A DNA stretch of 64,000 nucleotides from Polytrichum commune (Eukaryota; Streptophyta; Polytrichopsida; Polytrichales; Polytrichaceae): contig OX485808.1 in the NCBI GenBank assembly GCA_950295325.1, positions 38,215,180 through 38,279,179 of the forward strand, in the 5' to 3' direction. Of the stretch, positions 25,120-35,905 are shown piece after piece. The notes beneath the pieces were generated by a model. It was not told the origin of the DNA. It ran no database searches and was given only the letters and a program-made list of their open reading frames with translations. Every line of letters starts with the position of its first letter. The stretch's first letter is position 1. The position numbers were made by a program, and so were the translations under genes.

Positions 25120-25340
25120 CTAATAACTAGCTGGGCTAGCCCATATTATCTGAGGCCTCGATCTAGCCATAGCTAGACTAGCCCATATTTTTTGAGGCCT
25201 CGATCTAGCCATAGCTAGGCTAGCCCATAATTTTTCAAGCCGCGATCTAGCCATAGCTGGGCTAGCCCATTTTTTTCGAGAACCATTTTCAGCCATAACT
25301 GTTAGCTATTAGGTTAGCTGCTAGCCCAAAAAGTCCGTGG
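25120..25340. repeat. GCTAGCC-rich tandem array 2
   Basis: Same unit and orientation as the array at 24418-24600, about four copies, ending in a similar 'gagaaccattttcagccata' tail (array 1: 'ccgggtaccgtttttagccat'). The shared tail shows that the whole array, not only the unit, was duplicated. Confidence 0.8.
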
Positions 25341-25349
25341 GCTAGCGGC

Positions 25350-25773
25350 TGTACAAGGTCTGGACATGTGCTATAGGGTTAAAGTATCATCGGTCATATC
25401 TTATGGATGAAACATGCTTTAATAGCTTTCTCATTGAATAGTGAAAGAGTTTTTGTATGTGTAAATAAAGGCCTATTTGATTCATGATTTATATCTTGTG
25501 TGTGTAGTGAAGGCATTTATCATAATAACTAAACCCTTTGTATATACATGAGTCTAATATCTACAATATCATTAGTTTGTACACATTTGTTTTCCTTTAT
25601 AATTTTCTTATATATGTGGAGTTATATTTAATATCGCCCAAGCATGTCATTTGGAATTCCAACAAAGACTTGGCTGGCACCTCATGGGGTCATATATTAA
25701 CTTCAATGAGTTTTTAGAAGAAGATTCCAAATGTAAAATATAGTTATTCTACCAATGTGTCATATGAAATGGT

Positions 25774-25813
<40 letters not shown>

Positions 25814-28240
25814 CTCGTAACTCAAAATAAGTGCTTAGGTTAATATTCTACATTGACGTTTTAATGTAATTGTTATCTTTTCAATTTTCTTAGTAAATCT
25901 TGATGCTACACTCTTGATCTCTTAAAATCTCGATGAGCCAAATTCTTAATTCTTTCTTAATTATTCTTGATGTTACTATTGGTAAACTTGGGTTTGATTT
26001 GATGTTTGACTTCATTTGTATTGCAACATGTATGAGATGAAAGGCATCCATCAAGTAGGTTTATTATTGCAACAAGATGTATAAATTTGATTATTAGAAC
26101 TTTAAATAAAATTATATTTAAGTAAATAAATAAACATGAATTAGAGAAGGTGATGAATGAAAGAGAGAGAGCTTTGTTTGGTTGCAAGTCAACATAACAT
26201 TACTGAGTAGCTAGATGATGGTCTCTATCCAAAGAAAGGGGCTGCAATTTCAAATCTTTGAATTTATAGAGCTCTACTTGACGAAAACTCTACAGTACAT
26301 AACATGAATGCTCCTTATAAACGGAAGATCCCGGGATTAAGTGGTACTCATCCTTGTCCGATACCTAGTCCCATGAAACGCAACCAAGGAACTAAATTAC
26401 AATGTTATAAATTCATTTTCCAAGAGTCCAACTTACAATGCAAATCATTTTGGAAATGAAGCTACTTTACACTCAATATCTAAGTTTGAACTTAGTTGCT
26501 CATGAGAGCAATTTAAGCGTTAGTTGGGGTTCAAAAGGTCTGATGATGGGTGTGATCTCTTAGCCATCTCTGGGGCCCTAGCCTAGTTTCAAATTTCAGC
26601 TCTTGATCATTTAATTTTATTCATTGTAGGATTTGATTGATCTCGATCTACATCTAATTAACCAAACGGATAAACTAACAAATAAACCAACATGTTTGTA
26701 CCTTCAAGCTCTTAAAATGTACATGATATCAATAGTTTTACTACTAGTCTTCACAACGTTTGCTACTAATCTAGTATGCAAATGTAGTTGGAATGTTATT
26801 GGATGAAGTCCAACATATCATTTGAGAGAGAACAATGAAGCCACTTTTCTCTTTTAAATAGTTGAAATCTAGTCTAAAATAGACATTGCCATTTTTATTT
26901 TTTCCATCGCTTTTAAACATCAATCTAAATGAGTTGTACAGTAACACTAAGCATGTACAAGTTGGAGTGTGCCGTCACTTAAACATGAAAATAACAAGAA
27001 TGAACATTTCAACATTAATTAGGCCCCCTCAAAGTTTTCTTTTGTTTGTAATGACTTGAATTTTCAAGAACCACTGAAAAAATGCACCAAGAGATTGGAC
27101 CCTAACCTAAAACATAGAGATTAGATTAAAACATGAAAGAAATTCTATACAAATAAACATATAATTAAAAATAACAATGAAGAGTTTGGACGTCCAAAAC
27201 TATGTTTTAAGTAAATCTAGTATTATTTATGAGTTTTGGACAACATAAAATTCTATATGTGCATTTTCATTGTTAGACCCTATAATAGAAATGATAACAA
27301 CTATTCCTAGACATGGGTTGCATCTCTTCTTGTAACATGTGTTAGTTGCATGCAAATTGTGTCATTTGTGAAGAAATACACATTAGATGGATTATGCAAT
27401 CATTTTTGTTCTCAAAGTATGTGTAATTGGGATATTCATCATATTCTCTTCGTTTCCTCATGCGAATCATTGTTGTGCAATGTGCGTGTCTCAATTGCCC
27501 AAAAGTTACCCTTGTATGCATTAATGATCTTGGACAAGTCATTTGTCCATATTTACTTGAATCCCAATTCCAACTTGCCATAGGATATTTGAAATTCAAA
27601 TCATAAACAACGAAAGTTTTAAATAGCATATTAAAACATGTCTCAATGCGATGTGAACTTTTATTTCTCACTATCTAAGGCCTACAAGAAAACGATGTAT
27701 TCTTTTGCATATAAGATTATTAATCCAAACATTTTCTCACACACACACACGTGTTTATGTTTTGCAAAGTTGCCAACCTGGGGTGCACTTCTTTCAAACT
27801 AAGATTGCTTAAATTACTTCAAACGATGTTGGAGCATTATAAAACACAAGCCATGCATTCAATACAACTCTTGCTTTTGAGAAGTGACAATTAAAGACAA
27901 AAAAATCATATGTATATATATATATACATAGAGAGAGAGAGAGAGAGAGATTTTAATTATTTTTTTCATGTTTCCATTTGCATTCAACTTGTGAAAAAAA
28001 ATCCACCAAGTAAATCCTAGGCATGAGTGGCATCTATTGCTAGACACTAGATTGAACAAAAGGGAGCTCATTTGCATCCTCCATTTACTCTTCCAAGTAT
28101 GATTTTTAGACCCAAAAACAAAAGTATTGACCTTGTGTAGCATGGGTGAAAGCTTTGGTCGTCTCCTACCGTATTCAATTGACATATTTAAGATCTCAAA
28201 AATATTGATGTGGATGTATGCTTCAATGTCTAAGGAGATG
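25350..28240. other. Intergenic DNA, no gene seen
   Basis: AT-rich sequence with a (TA)n microsatellite at about 25778-25810 and a TA/GA microsatellite at 27910-27951. The two longest minus-strand ORFs (27342-27671 and 27859-28251) have no recognised domain, and the second starts from repeat-derived text. No convincing exon is seen. Confidence 0.4.
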
Positions 28241-28442
28241 TTTGGGCACAACCGGTCAAAGCCCTTGTGTTTCCAAGCCCAACCAGTTACATGTTGTGAT
28301 CATCTTTTGGATTTTCTTTATTAATTTGTGGTATATCCCACAGATTCCTTAAATGATGGGTATTTTTCCCGAGGTCTCAAACTTCAACCGGTTATTTCTC
28401 AATAATAACTGGTTCATCTGCAACGAGCGGTCGGTTTTCCTT
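28222..28442 (-). repeat. Dispersed repeat family A, copy 2
   Basis: On the plus strand it reads 'ggagatgtttgggcacaacc', 'gtgtttccaagcccaacc', 'gtctcaaacttcaacc' and 'aactggttcatctgcaac', ending near 'ggtcggttttcc'. Orientation is opposite to the 3.8, 30.5 and 52.4 kb copies. The flanks do not give a clear target duplication. Confidence 0.7.
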
Positions 28443-28672
28443 GTCATTGATATGGTTGCTCACCATGGCATAATAACTTGCCGTGAAGAGAGCGGGCTCT
28501 CACCATGTTAAATGGTTTTTTGATAAAACGCTATGGGCTCGAGTTATTAATTTATCATCACACTATGCTTAATAAAGGTTATTGGTATTACATCACCGTA
28601 TAACAACCTATGTAATTTAGGGACCAGATTAGGTAGGAGAACCTTAAACTAAGACAACCCCCAAAAACGCCC

Positions 28673-29013
28673 CAGGCTATATCACATCTTCATTCGGCTA
28701 GGCCTCGTCCCTCCCACACCTCCTTCATTGTTCGGCCTTCCTGCCTGCACATGCATGGGAACACTTCCCTGCTGGGAATCAATGTGACAATTAATACCCC
28801 GCAAAATTACAAATATTCAAGTTGACATCACTTTCATTGTTCACAAGTTAATTGACGGAGTTCCTTCACACGCCAGAGGAGCTTAATGGTTGATTGTCAC
28901 ATTGATTGCCAATGGGGAAGAGTTCCCATGCATGTAGGTGCGGGCAGGAAGATCGGACAATGAAGGAGGTGTTGAAGGGGTGGGGCCCAACCGAATGAAG
29001 ATGTGATCTAGCC
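28673..29013. mobile_element. Inverted repeat with about 125-bp arms
   Basis: Left arm 28673-28797 ('ggctatatcacatcttcatt' to 'aatcaatgtgacaatta') pairs with right arm 28890-29013 ('ttgattgtcacattgatt' to 'aatgaagatgtgatctagcc'). The loop is about 92 bp. Small indels make the arms imperfect. The layout fits a foldback MITE or a hairpin RNA locus. The minus-strand ORFs across it are by-products. Confidence 0.8.
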
Positions 29014-30470
29014 CATGGTCCCAAAAACCATAATATAGAATATCCCAACAACCAAAGTAGGTGGGACCCATTGTGGTAATTTTATTTATTTTTATTTTTA
29101 TTTTTTGCAAAAAACTTGCAATTGCATACTTACATTATCGGTATGTAGTGCTCTAGATATTGGCACTAGGGCAGACTATATCACAACTAGGGGTGACAAC
29201 ATAATTATCATTTCAAAATTTTGTATTTAAATTCAATAGGGGGGGGGGAGTTGTAGTACACCTAGTCTCATTTTTCTATATGGGAATAAAAAAATCGTTT
29301 TGCATAGTTGCCACATGTATGTCAAATACCTTGATTGGGTTTAAGGCTCTACTACCTTATTATAGTCACCTATAATTCCATCCAAGGCCATAACATTATC
29401 CAACCGAGTATGGAGGGTGGGTGGGGCTACGAATAAGTCGTATACTATTCGGAAACTATACCATGGTTATTCTCTTACTAACACTGCTATCTAAAATCCA
29501 ACCTACTAAACTCAGGAGAAGCACTGTCACTAAGTCATTATTAGAATGAAACAATTGATAGCAGCCCCATCACAACTAAATAATGTTATGGCTCTTGACT
29601 TGCCGCTACATGTAAAACATACATAATGTTTCTTTTATTCAACATCCTTGGTAGTGCCTTAATACTAGTGTTCATAGTGCTCGAGTGAGCTTTGACCCTA
29701 GTGAGCTTGGAAGTTGGAGCCAAGTTTGCGTCTCTTCATGAACATCCGAAATAAAATATAAAAGAACTGGGAATGTTACTAAGAAGCTTAGTGGGCACCC
29801 ATATGCTCACGGCATCGCATCTCATTCTTGTCTTCACATGCACCACAAGGTGCGAACTGAAGGTCAATCCAAGTTTCTTGGATTGTGACCTTGCTTCATG
29901 CCAAGTTTCTTGGATTGCGACCTTGCTTGGAATTGTTTGCATAATAAACTCCAAAACCTCTCACGCTCATTCGGATGCCATTCCATAAATTCTTGAACAA
30001 CAAGAAATAACGACCTTACCAAGTCGTGTGCAAGTATGTAGTTAGTATGCATATATATATACATATAGGATCAATAGGATCACTCAATTTGGGAGCTTCT
30101 TTGGTTTTGGACCCTGGTTTACAATCATTGCTCAAATCGTCCAATACAATAGATTCGAGTAAAGATAAGAACTTCAAAGTATGTTATTCACATTTTCACC
30201 AATGAACAGGAATAATCGGCTGCTACATTGTTTTGTCTAATTAATGCGGACTACACTAATTCCCAATTACCCACAATATATTATATATTTAAATTCGGAA
30301 TGGCCCACTGTAATTTCGAGTGTGAAAATTTAGTGTGGACTTTTGGTTTGCTTATTTAAAGGAAAATGAAAAATTCAGGACAAGACAAGTTCTGTAAAGC
30401 TAATATGGGCCACACTAAATTCCAACCCACATGAATTTCCCACCCACACTAATTAGACAAAACAGTGTAG
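29014..30470. other. Intergenic DNA, no gene seen
   Basis: Contains a G run at about 29239-29248 and a short tandem duplication at 29869-29938 ('caagtttcttggattgygac' twice). No recognised ORF. Confidence 0.4.
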
Positions 30471-30474
30471 TTGC

Positions 30475-30655
30475 AGATGAACCGGTTGAGTTTGGAGAAA
30501 TGACCGGTTGAAGGTCTAGGCTTCGGGAGAATTAGCCATCACTTTGGAGGAATCTATGGAATGTACTACACATTCATAAAGACAAAGCGAAAGTTGTCTA
30601 ACATGTGACCGGTTGGACTAGGATCTTGACCGATTGTGCCCGAAAATCTCCCCGG
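30475..30655 (+). repeat. Dispersed repeat family A, copy 3
   Basis: Begins within 'gtagttgcagatgaaccgg' and runs through 'gaccggttgaaggtctagg' and 'gtgaccggttggactagg' to the family end 'aaatctccccggacactg'. The usual outer start (ggggaga) is missing, so it is 5' truncated. It lies about 1.3 kb upstream of the acyltransferase-like gene. Confidence 0.7.
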
Positions 30656-30923
30656 ACACTGATTTTCACTCTACCTCGGAGAAGAAAGTGAGACCCAATT
30701 TCCCAAAACCTAGATTTCCATAGCTCCAAGTCCAAGCTTCCACTGCAACCAAGTCTCCATGGCCGTAGAGACCGAGGCAACGAGGAATTGATGAACCACA
30801 CAACGCACAAGACACAAGAGCGAGAGAACGAACCAGGACGCATGGGCACCGTCTTCGTGATTGCCCCATTGTTCTGATGATTCCGTAAGTAGACCAGCTT
30901 CTCACATTTGAGTGCCACTGGTC

Positions 30924-31260
30924 ACGGTATCTCACACATTGCTCGTGCAAAGTTTGCCCCAGTTACGTGCCGAGATTTTGAATCTTCGGTCCGCAATCGC
31001 GCTGGATGACTTTTCTGCAAGCTCCGAGCAGCGTAACCTAATTTGTTGTCGAAAGGTTTCTGACGACTCTGTTTCGATTTTGTCTCTTTCTATTGTCTCA
31101 TGGTACTGTCTCTCACACATTGCTCGTGTAAGTTAGTTGAAGAGTTTTTGTACATTTGGTCCTCAATCACGCTGGATGACATTTCTGCAATCTCCGAGCA
31201 GGTTAATCTAATTTGTTGTTCGAAAGGTTTCTGACAACTCTGTTTCGATTTCGTGTCTGC
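30924..31260 (+). repeat. Tandem duplication in the acyltransferase 5' region
   Basis: Two copies about 180 bp apart: 30927-31082 and 31107-31256. Both run from 'tctcacacattgctcgtg' through 'gctggatgac-tttctgcaa' to 'aaaggtttctgac-actctg' and 'tttcgattt'. They lie 0.7-1.0 kb upstream of the start codon, in sequence likely to be promoter or 5' leader. A function for the duplication is unproven. Confidence 0.75.
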
Positions 31261-31975
31261 GCATTCCAGTTGTGTGAGAGCGAGAGAAAACAAGAGGAGT
31301 GTGAGAGAGGAGAGGAGGAAGAGGAGAGAAAGCGAACACATTCAAGGTGGCACTTGTATCACGGCAACACTCTTTCTGGATCCGTAGACCAGATTTCCCA
31401 TCCATGCACAGATTTCCATCTTCACGCATTGCACGTGTCGCATGGTGTTACTTCCAGGATACAGACATTCTTCATTGCTCTCTTTGCTGGATGGTTGGCT
31501 TGCGAGGTGTACGTGAAAGAATGAGGTTGTCACTTGATTGATTGTCGACGTACCTCAGCACGTTGAGAGTGTTCTACGACCGGGTTTGAATTCATCCAGT
31601 GGTCATTGGTTATAACGTCGGGTGGATTTTTGGTTTTTCTATAAGTTTGGACCACAAGAGCTGGCGTTTTAGAGCTTCTAAGGGATCTTTATCTCCACCT
31701 TTGTGCCTCGAACAAGGCATCAGATGTAAGACGATTATCGAGTTTGATCTAATCAGCCGTTTGCATTTGCGTATTGGTGCCAGGTTGTGAGAGTATTTCG
31801 GAGTCGAACATTTTGGTATTTGCGAGCATCTTCGGTATCTTTTTCAATTATCATCCCAATAAACGATACTATATTCTATTGTGTATATAGTATGGGGGAT
31901 CAGTTCAGTGAAGGGAAGGTAGTGCGTCCATGATACATGGTGTTTGGATTCCGTAGCGTCTCTCTTGAATAGTTT

Positions 31976-34900
31976 TTGTTCGAGGTTGAGTTTCGGTCAC
32001 CGAGAGTTGTCGCAATGGTGACTGTTGCTGCGGTGCTGCAAACGGCCACGAGGAAGCTAAGCAGAACTGAGTCGAACTGGATCGCGGCCGTGAATTCTGG
32101 CACGGGCATTACAATTTGTTCCATCTTATTCGACCGGCGCATTCCGCAGCTTGAAATTGAAGGCTCTGTTGAGGACCTCCTCGCAAGAAACCCGCGCCTG
32201 AGGTCGATCCTGGTGCAAGGAGAAGACCAGTTCTTCTTCGAGACACCAGAGAAAGTCTCCGATATTGCAATTTCTGTGGTCGACCGTAGCAGTAATAATA
32301 CTGCTTCACACAATGGAGAGGAAGAAGAAGAGGTGGAATTGAAGGAGGAACTATGGCATGTGATCACAGAAGAGGCGATGAACACTCCGTTTCCAAGCAC
32401 TTATCCTTTCCCCGTGCTTGAGTCGAAGCTTTTCCTTCTTCCTGAGTCTCACTGCCTTCTTGTTCTTCGTATCCACGCTGCAGCTGCGGATATGGCTAGT
32501 ACCGCCACCGTGATCAAGCAGATCATTGGCTCTCTTCACAAGAGATTAGGAAATTCTGTAGATGAGGGAGTAGAAACGCTGGGGAATGGCAAGATTTCGA
32601 ACGAAGAGGAGTTTCTTCCGGCCATGGAGGATGCAATACCTTCAGGACAAGCTAACAAGCCATTCTGGGCCCATGGTGTGGACATGGTTGGCTATGGCCT
32701 GGGATCGCGTCGTCACGCTTATGTTCCATTTCACGACCCCGATAATCCGCGATATTCAAAGCTCATTTCTGCGGACTTGAAGACTGGGGCCACGAGTCTG
32801 CTCCTTAAGGTTTACCATCCTTGCAAATTCTTTCTTTGAGCTAGGTTGAAAAATCCACAACATACAGATTAGCCGCCACATGAGATCTTAAACAGACACT
32901 TGTAATCAAGTGGTGTATGGTGGGTATGATTCTAAGAACGGAAACCAAAAAGAAATGTGTTGTAATGAGGTGGACTACATGCTCAAATTTTGTTAAACAT
33001 TCTAGACTCAAGAATCAACATAATTGGGGGGGGACCTATATGGTCATTCAATAACTGAAAGAATCTTCACTCTGACAATGAATAGGTTTTCATATGAGCT
33101 CCAAAAATTATGTGGAAAGTGGCTATAGGCACAATTTGGATTTGCTAATCATCTCGCACAAATTGCGTGTTTACAATCCTACAAGAAGTCGGTCCAGAGA
33201 GAAAAGTGGCCGTTCAAGACCCACTTATCTTAATGCTCAAGGTGAAATTAGGGGCAATATTCTGTGAGCAGTACACTATTCTCCTTCAACATCACAAATA
33301 TGTATGTGACTGGCCTCTTAATACCACTGAATTACTTGTATAAGGAAATCTTTCCAGTAAAAGTCTCTCTTGAGGTAGATCATGGAATCTCTTTCCGATG
33401 GCTGATTTCTGAGAATACAAGTATGTTTGTGCTGTGCATAATGTCGCCTATCCAGAACTCTTGTCTTGAGTTGTGAGAAATGTCAACAAGGCACACGATA
33501 TTCCAATGGACAACCTGCCATTGTACTCCTCCCTCTTGACATTTTCTTGATGAGTCAATTAATAACTCCATTTACCACGAAGAACTCGAGACAGGGCAAT
33601 GTTACCATTGCCATATGTCATTGATGTGGTGGATGAATGTCAATTTGTGGATTCTATCTTGAAAGTTCTTGCAACACATTGAACTTTGTGTAGATTCAAG
33701 GGAGAGGTAAAGTTTGTCTTGGAACACACCAATATCAGAACGTGCGACTTCTCTAATTGAGATTCAAAACATGCTGTGTTCATAAACAGGTTTTGTGTGC
33801 TTGATCCAGGAGTGTGAGAACCGAGGTGTCTCACTGTTTGGAGCGATAAACGCAGCAGCTCTCAAGGCCGTGGCAACTCTCAAACAGGTAGGCTCGAGGG
33901 GGGAGCATTATGGAACGGCTGTACTATTGCAATGTCGTCATCGCCTCGATCCTGTCATCCCTGAATCTTCTGTGGGTGAGTGGTTTCATATCCTTGCTCC
34001 TACTCTCATTGCATGCTCCAGTTCATTCCATTTGGCAATCATGCAACACAAACCAAGGAATTTAGACAGTTTTCCCAATACAAATGTGCACTTAATTGTG
34101 AATATTCTGTTTTCCAGATACGCACCTGCTCTCTGAAGTAATGAATCACCCACAATCATGTGCACATTTTCTTAGTCTTCTCCATGTGCAGTGAGGTACA
34201 TGCAAATCCACTGCAACGTATCCTGGAGAGAAATCTATGAGATCCATCTCAGATTTCTCTCCAGGATACGTTGAACCTCTGAGATGAACCGACAAACATG
34301 ACTCCTTTGAGATGAACCTCCTACTAACTATCTACTGGGCTCAGCTTCTCCATTCTCCTAGTCATGCAACCCAAACTCAGTGCGTAGACAGTCCACCCAT
34401 CTCAACAATCTCAAGTGTGAGTGCTTTCATGCCAATTATGCACCCAAAGTGGAGTGGAAACGAACTGCATATTTGCAGACAAGTGTTCTATTCACCTCGA
34501 CTGGCATTGAGGAAATTATGAGTGCCTGATATCACTTTGCAAACGGTTCTCTAAATACGGATGGGAACTCTTAACCTGGTTGGCTCTGCGGGTACAGGAT
34601 TCTACCATTCATGCATCATGAGGACGACGCACACCACAGAAACTGTACCCTTCTGGGACCTAGCAACGCAGTGCGCCAGAGATGTGAACGAGGCAATCAA
34701 GAATAGGAAGCACTTCACAGATATGGGGGACTTGAACACTCTCATGGGTCAGGCGATGCGGTTCCCTAACCTCACTCCGAATGGGAGCCTTCGAACAACT
34801 GTGCTCTCAATGACATTTGACCCTGTGGCCGACACCGTCGTCCCCGAAGAAGCGGAGGTGGTGGGTGCAAAGAATTACCTTTCGTGTTCGTCGGTTCACG

Positions 34901-35043
34901 GGGTGGGACCCTGCTTAGGCATCTTCTCCTTCATGCGACAGGGCTCCCTCCACTTCTCCTTTGTGTACCCTTCTCCACTGCTTGCAAGGTCGCAGGTGCA
35001 GAACCTTGTCGATTCTATCCTCTTCTACCTCTCTGGAGACTAG
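31976..35043 (+). CDS. Condensation/acyltransferase-like protein (CoA-dependent acyltransferase fold)
   Basis: A three-exon gene: 31976-32809, 33810-33975 and 34598-35043. It totals 1,446 nt and 481 residues, with phases 0 and 1 matching at the joins. Donors are gtttac and gtgagt; acceptors are gatccag and ggtacag. A second ATG at 32015 (M14) could be the true start. The family is a plant group related to condensation and alcohol-acetyltransferase domains. Recognisable blocks are a C-terminal 'HGVGPCLGIF', 'LNTLMGQAM..PNLTPNGSLRT' and 'FWAHGVDM'. The catalytic-site equivalent reads H167-AAAA-D172: the first His and the Asp of HHxxxDG are kept, but the second His is Ala. Residues 115-119 are a Glu run. 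The substrate is unknown. Intron 1 contains a family B repeat and intron 2 a perfect hairpin. Confidence 0.8.
32920..33245 (+). repeat. Dispersed repeat family B, copy 5 (intronic)
   Basis: Lies inside intron 1 of the acyltransferase-like gene. Landmarks: a G run at 33026-33033, 'gacctatatggtcattca', 'gaatcttcactctgac', 'tttggatttgctaatcat' and 'agagagaaaagtggcc'. It is the best-preserved copy and the reference for the others at 3.6, 4.3, 7.5 and 8.2 kb. Confidence 0.65.
34214..34273. repeat. Perfect 23-bp-arm hairpin in an intron
   Basis: CAACGTATCCTGGAGAGAAA-TCT (34214-34236) and its exact reverse complement (34251-34273) flank a 14-nt centre that can also pair partly (GAGAT/ATCTC). It lies in intron 2 of the acyltransferase-like gene, so it would be transcribed. 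Confidence 0.85.
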
Positions 35044-35905
35044 AGTAACTGTCAACAAAATCACCCTTTCATGTTCATGCGTGTGATGTGATTGAATAAC
35101 TTTGTAAACTACGGCCACTGCTTCTACTCTGGAAACAACCTCTTGGAAGTCAGTGATGGGCACATAGCATCCCCATCTGACACCATTTTTTCTTGGGGGT
35201 TTGTCTAAATTGCCCTTCACACGAAACAAAAAGCCTACTACATTTGGAAAAAAGGACCCATCATTTTGGGTGCAATGAAATTTCATTATATTCTTCACAC
35301 CTGTGTCAACTGGTGGGTTGCATGGAATAGCTTACCCTCGTGGAACTTCAGCTCAAAAATAGCCATAACAAAAACAAGGCAACCACTGTTACAATTTTTA
35401 AAAATTTAAAAGTTTCAAAGAATGTATTTGCATTGGAATAAAATCGTGGGTTTGACATCTTAGAAATCTTATGTTGATTAATAATTGTTCTGCCTATCAA
35501 TGCTCAACCATAGCTGATACTAATGGAAGTTGGAGCCTGTTTGCTCCTACATGTGGCTGGACTTACTGCTATTCACATAATTTATGTGAATTAACCAGAT
35601 TCTCAAAGGAGAGAGTTATTTAGGAGCAATGAATAGAGGGAAATGCTGTATGCTCCCTATGATAGACTTTGGTGTCATTTTTTGACTGATTTTGTTTCAT
35701 ACATCACCTGCTTGTGCCAAGTTGCTGGGTGCGCCTTTTGAGCTCCAATCTGTGTTCCCCATCACACCCCAGTAAGTTCAGTTGGGTGCACTCCTGTAGT
35801 GCAATTTAAGGGTGCAAGTCATATAATATCAGCAAGTTTTGATGCACTTCTGTAAGAGATTCTGTATGGTGATAGTTTTCTTTTAGATCCATGTATGCCA
35901 GGAAG
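35044..35905. other. Convergent 3' intergenic region
   Basis: Lies between the ends of the plus-strand acyltransferase-like gene and the minus-strand proline dehydrogenase, so both 3' untranslated regions should be here. No further ORF is convincing. Confidence 0.5.

Noticed and set aside
33887..33896. Splice donor CAG|GTAGGC at the end of 'VATLKQ' in the acyltransferase-like gene
   Set aside because: Reading on without splicing gives 'EHYGTAVLLQCRHRLDP', which matches the family, and the GTGAGT donor at 33976 gives the correct phase with the next exon.
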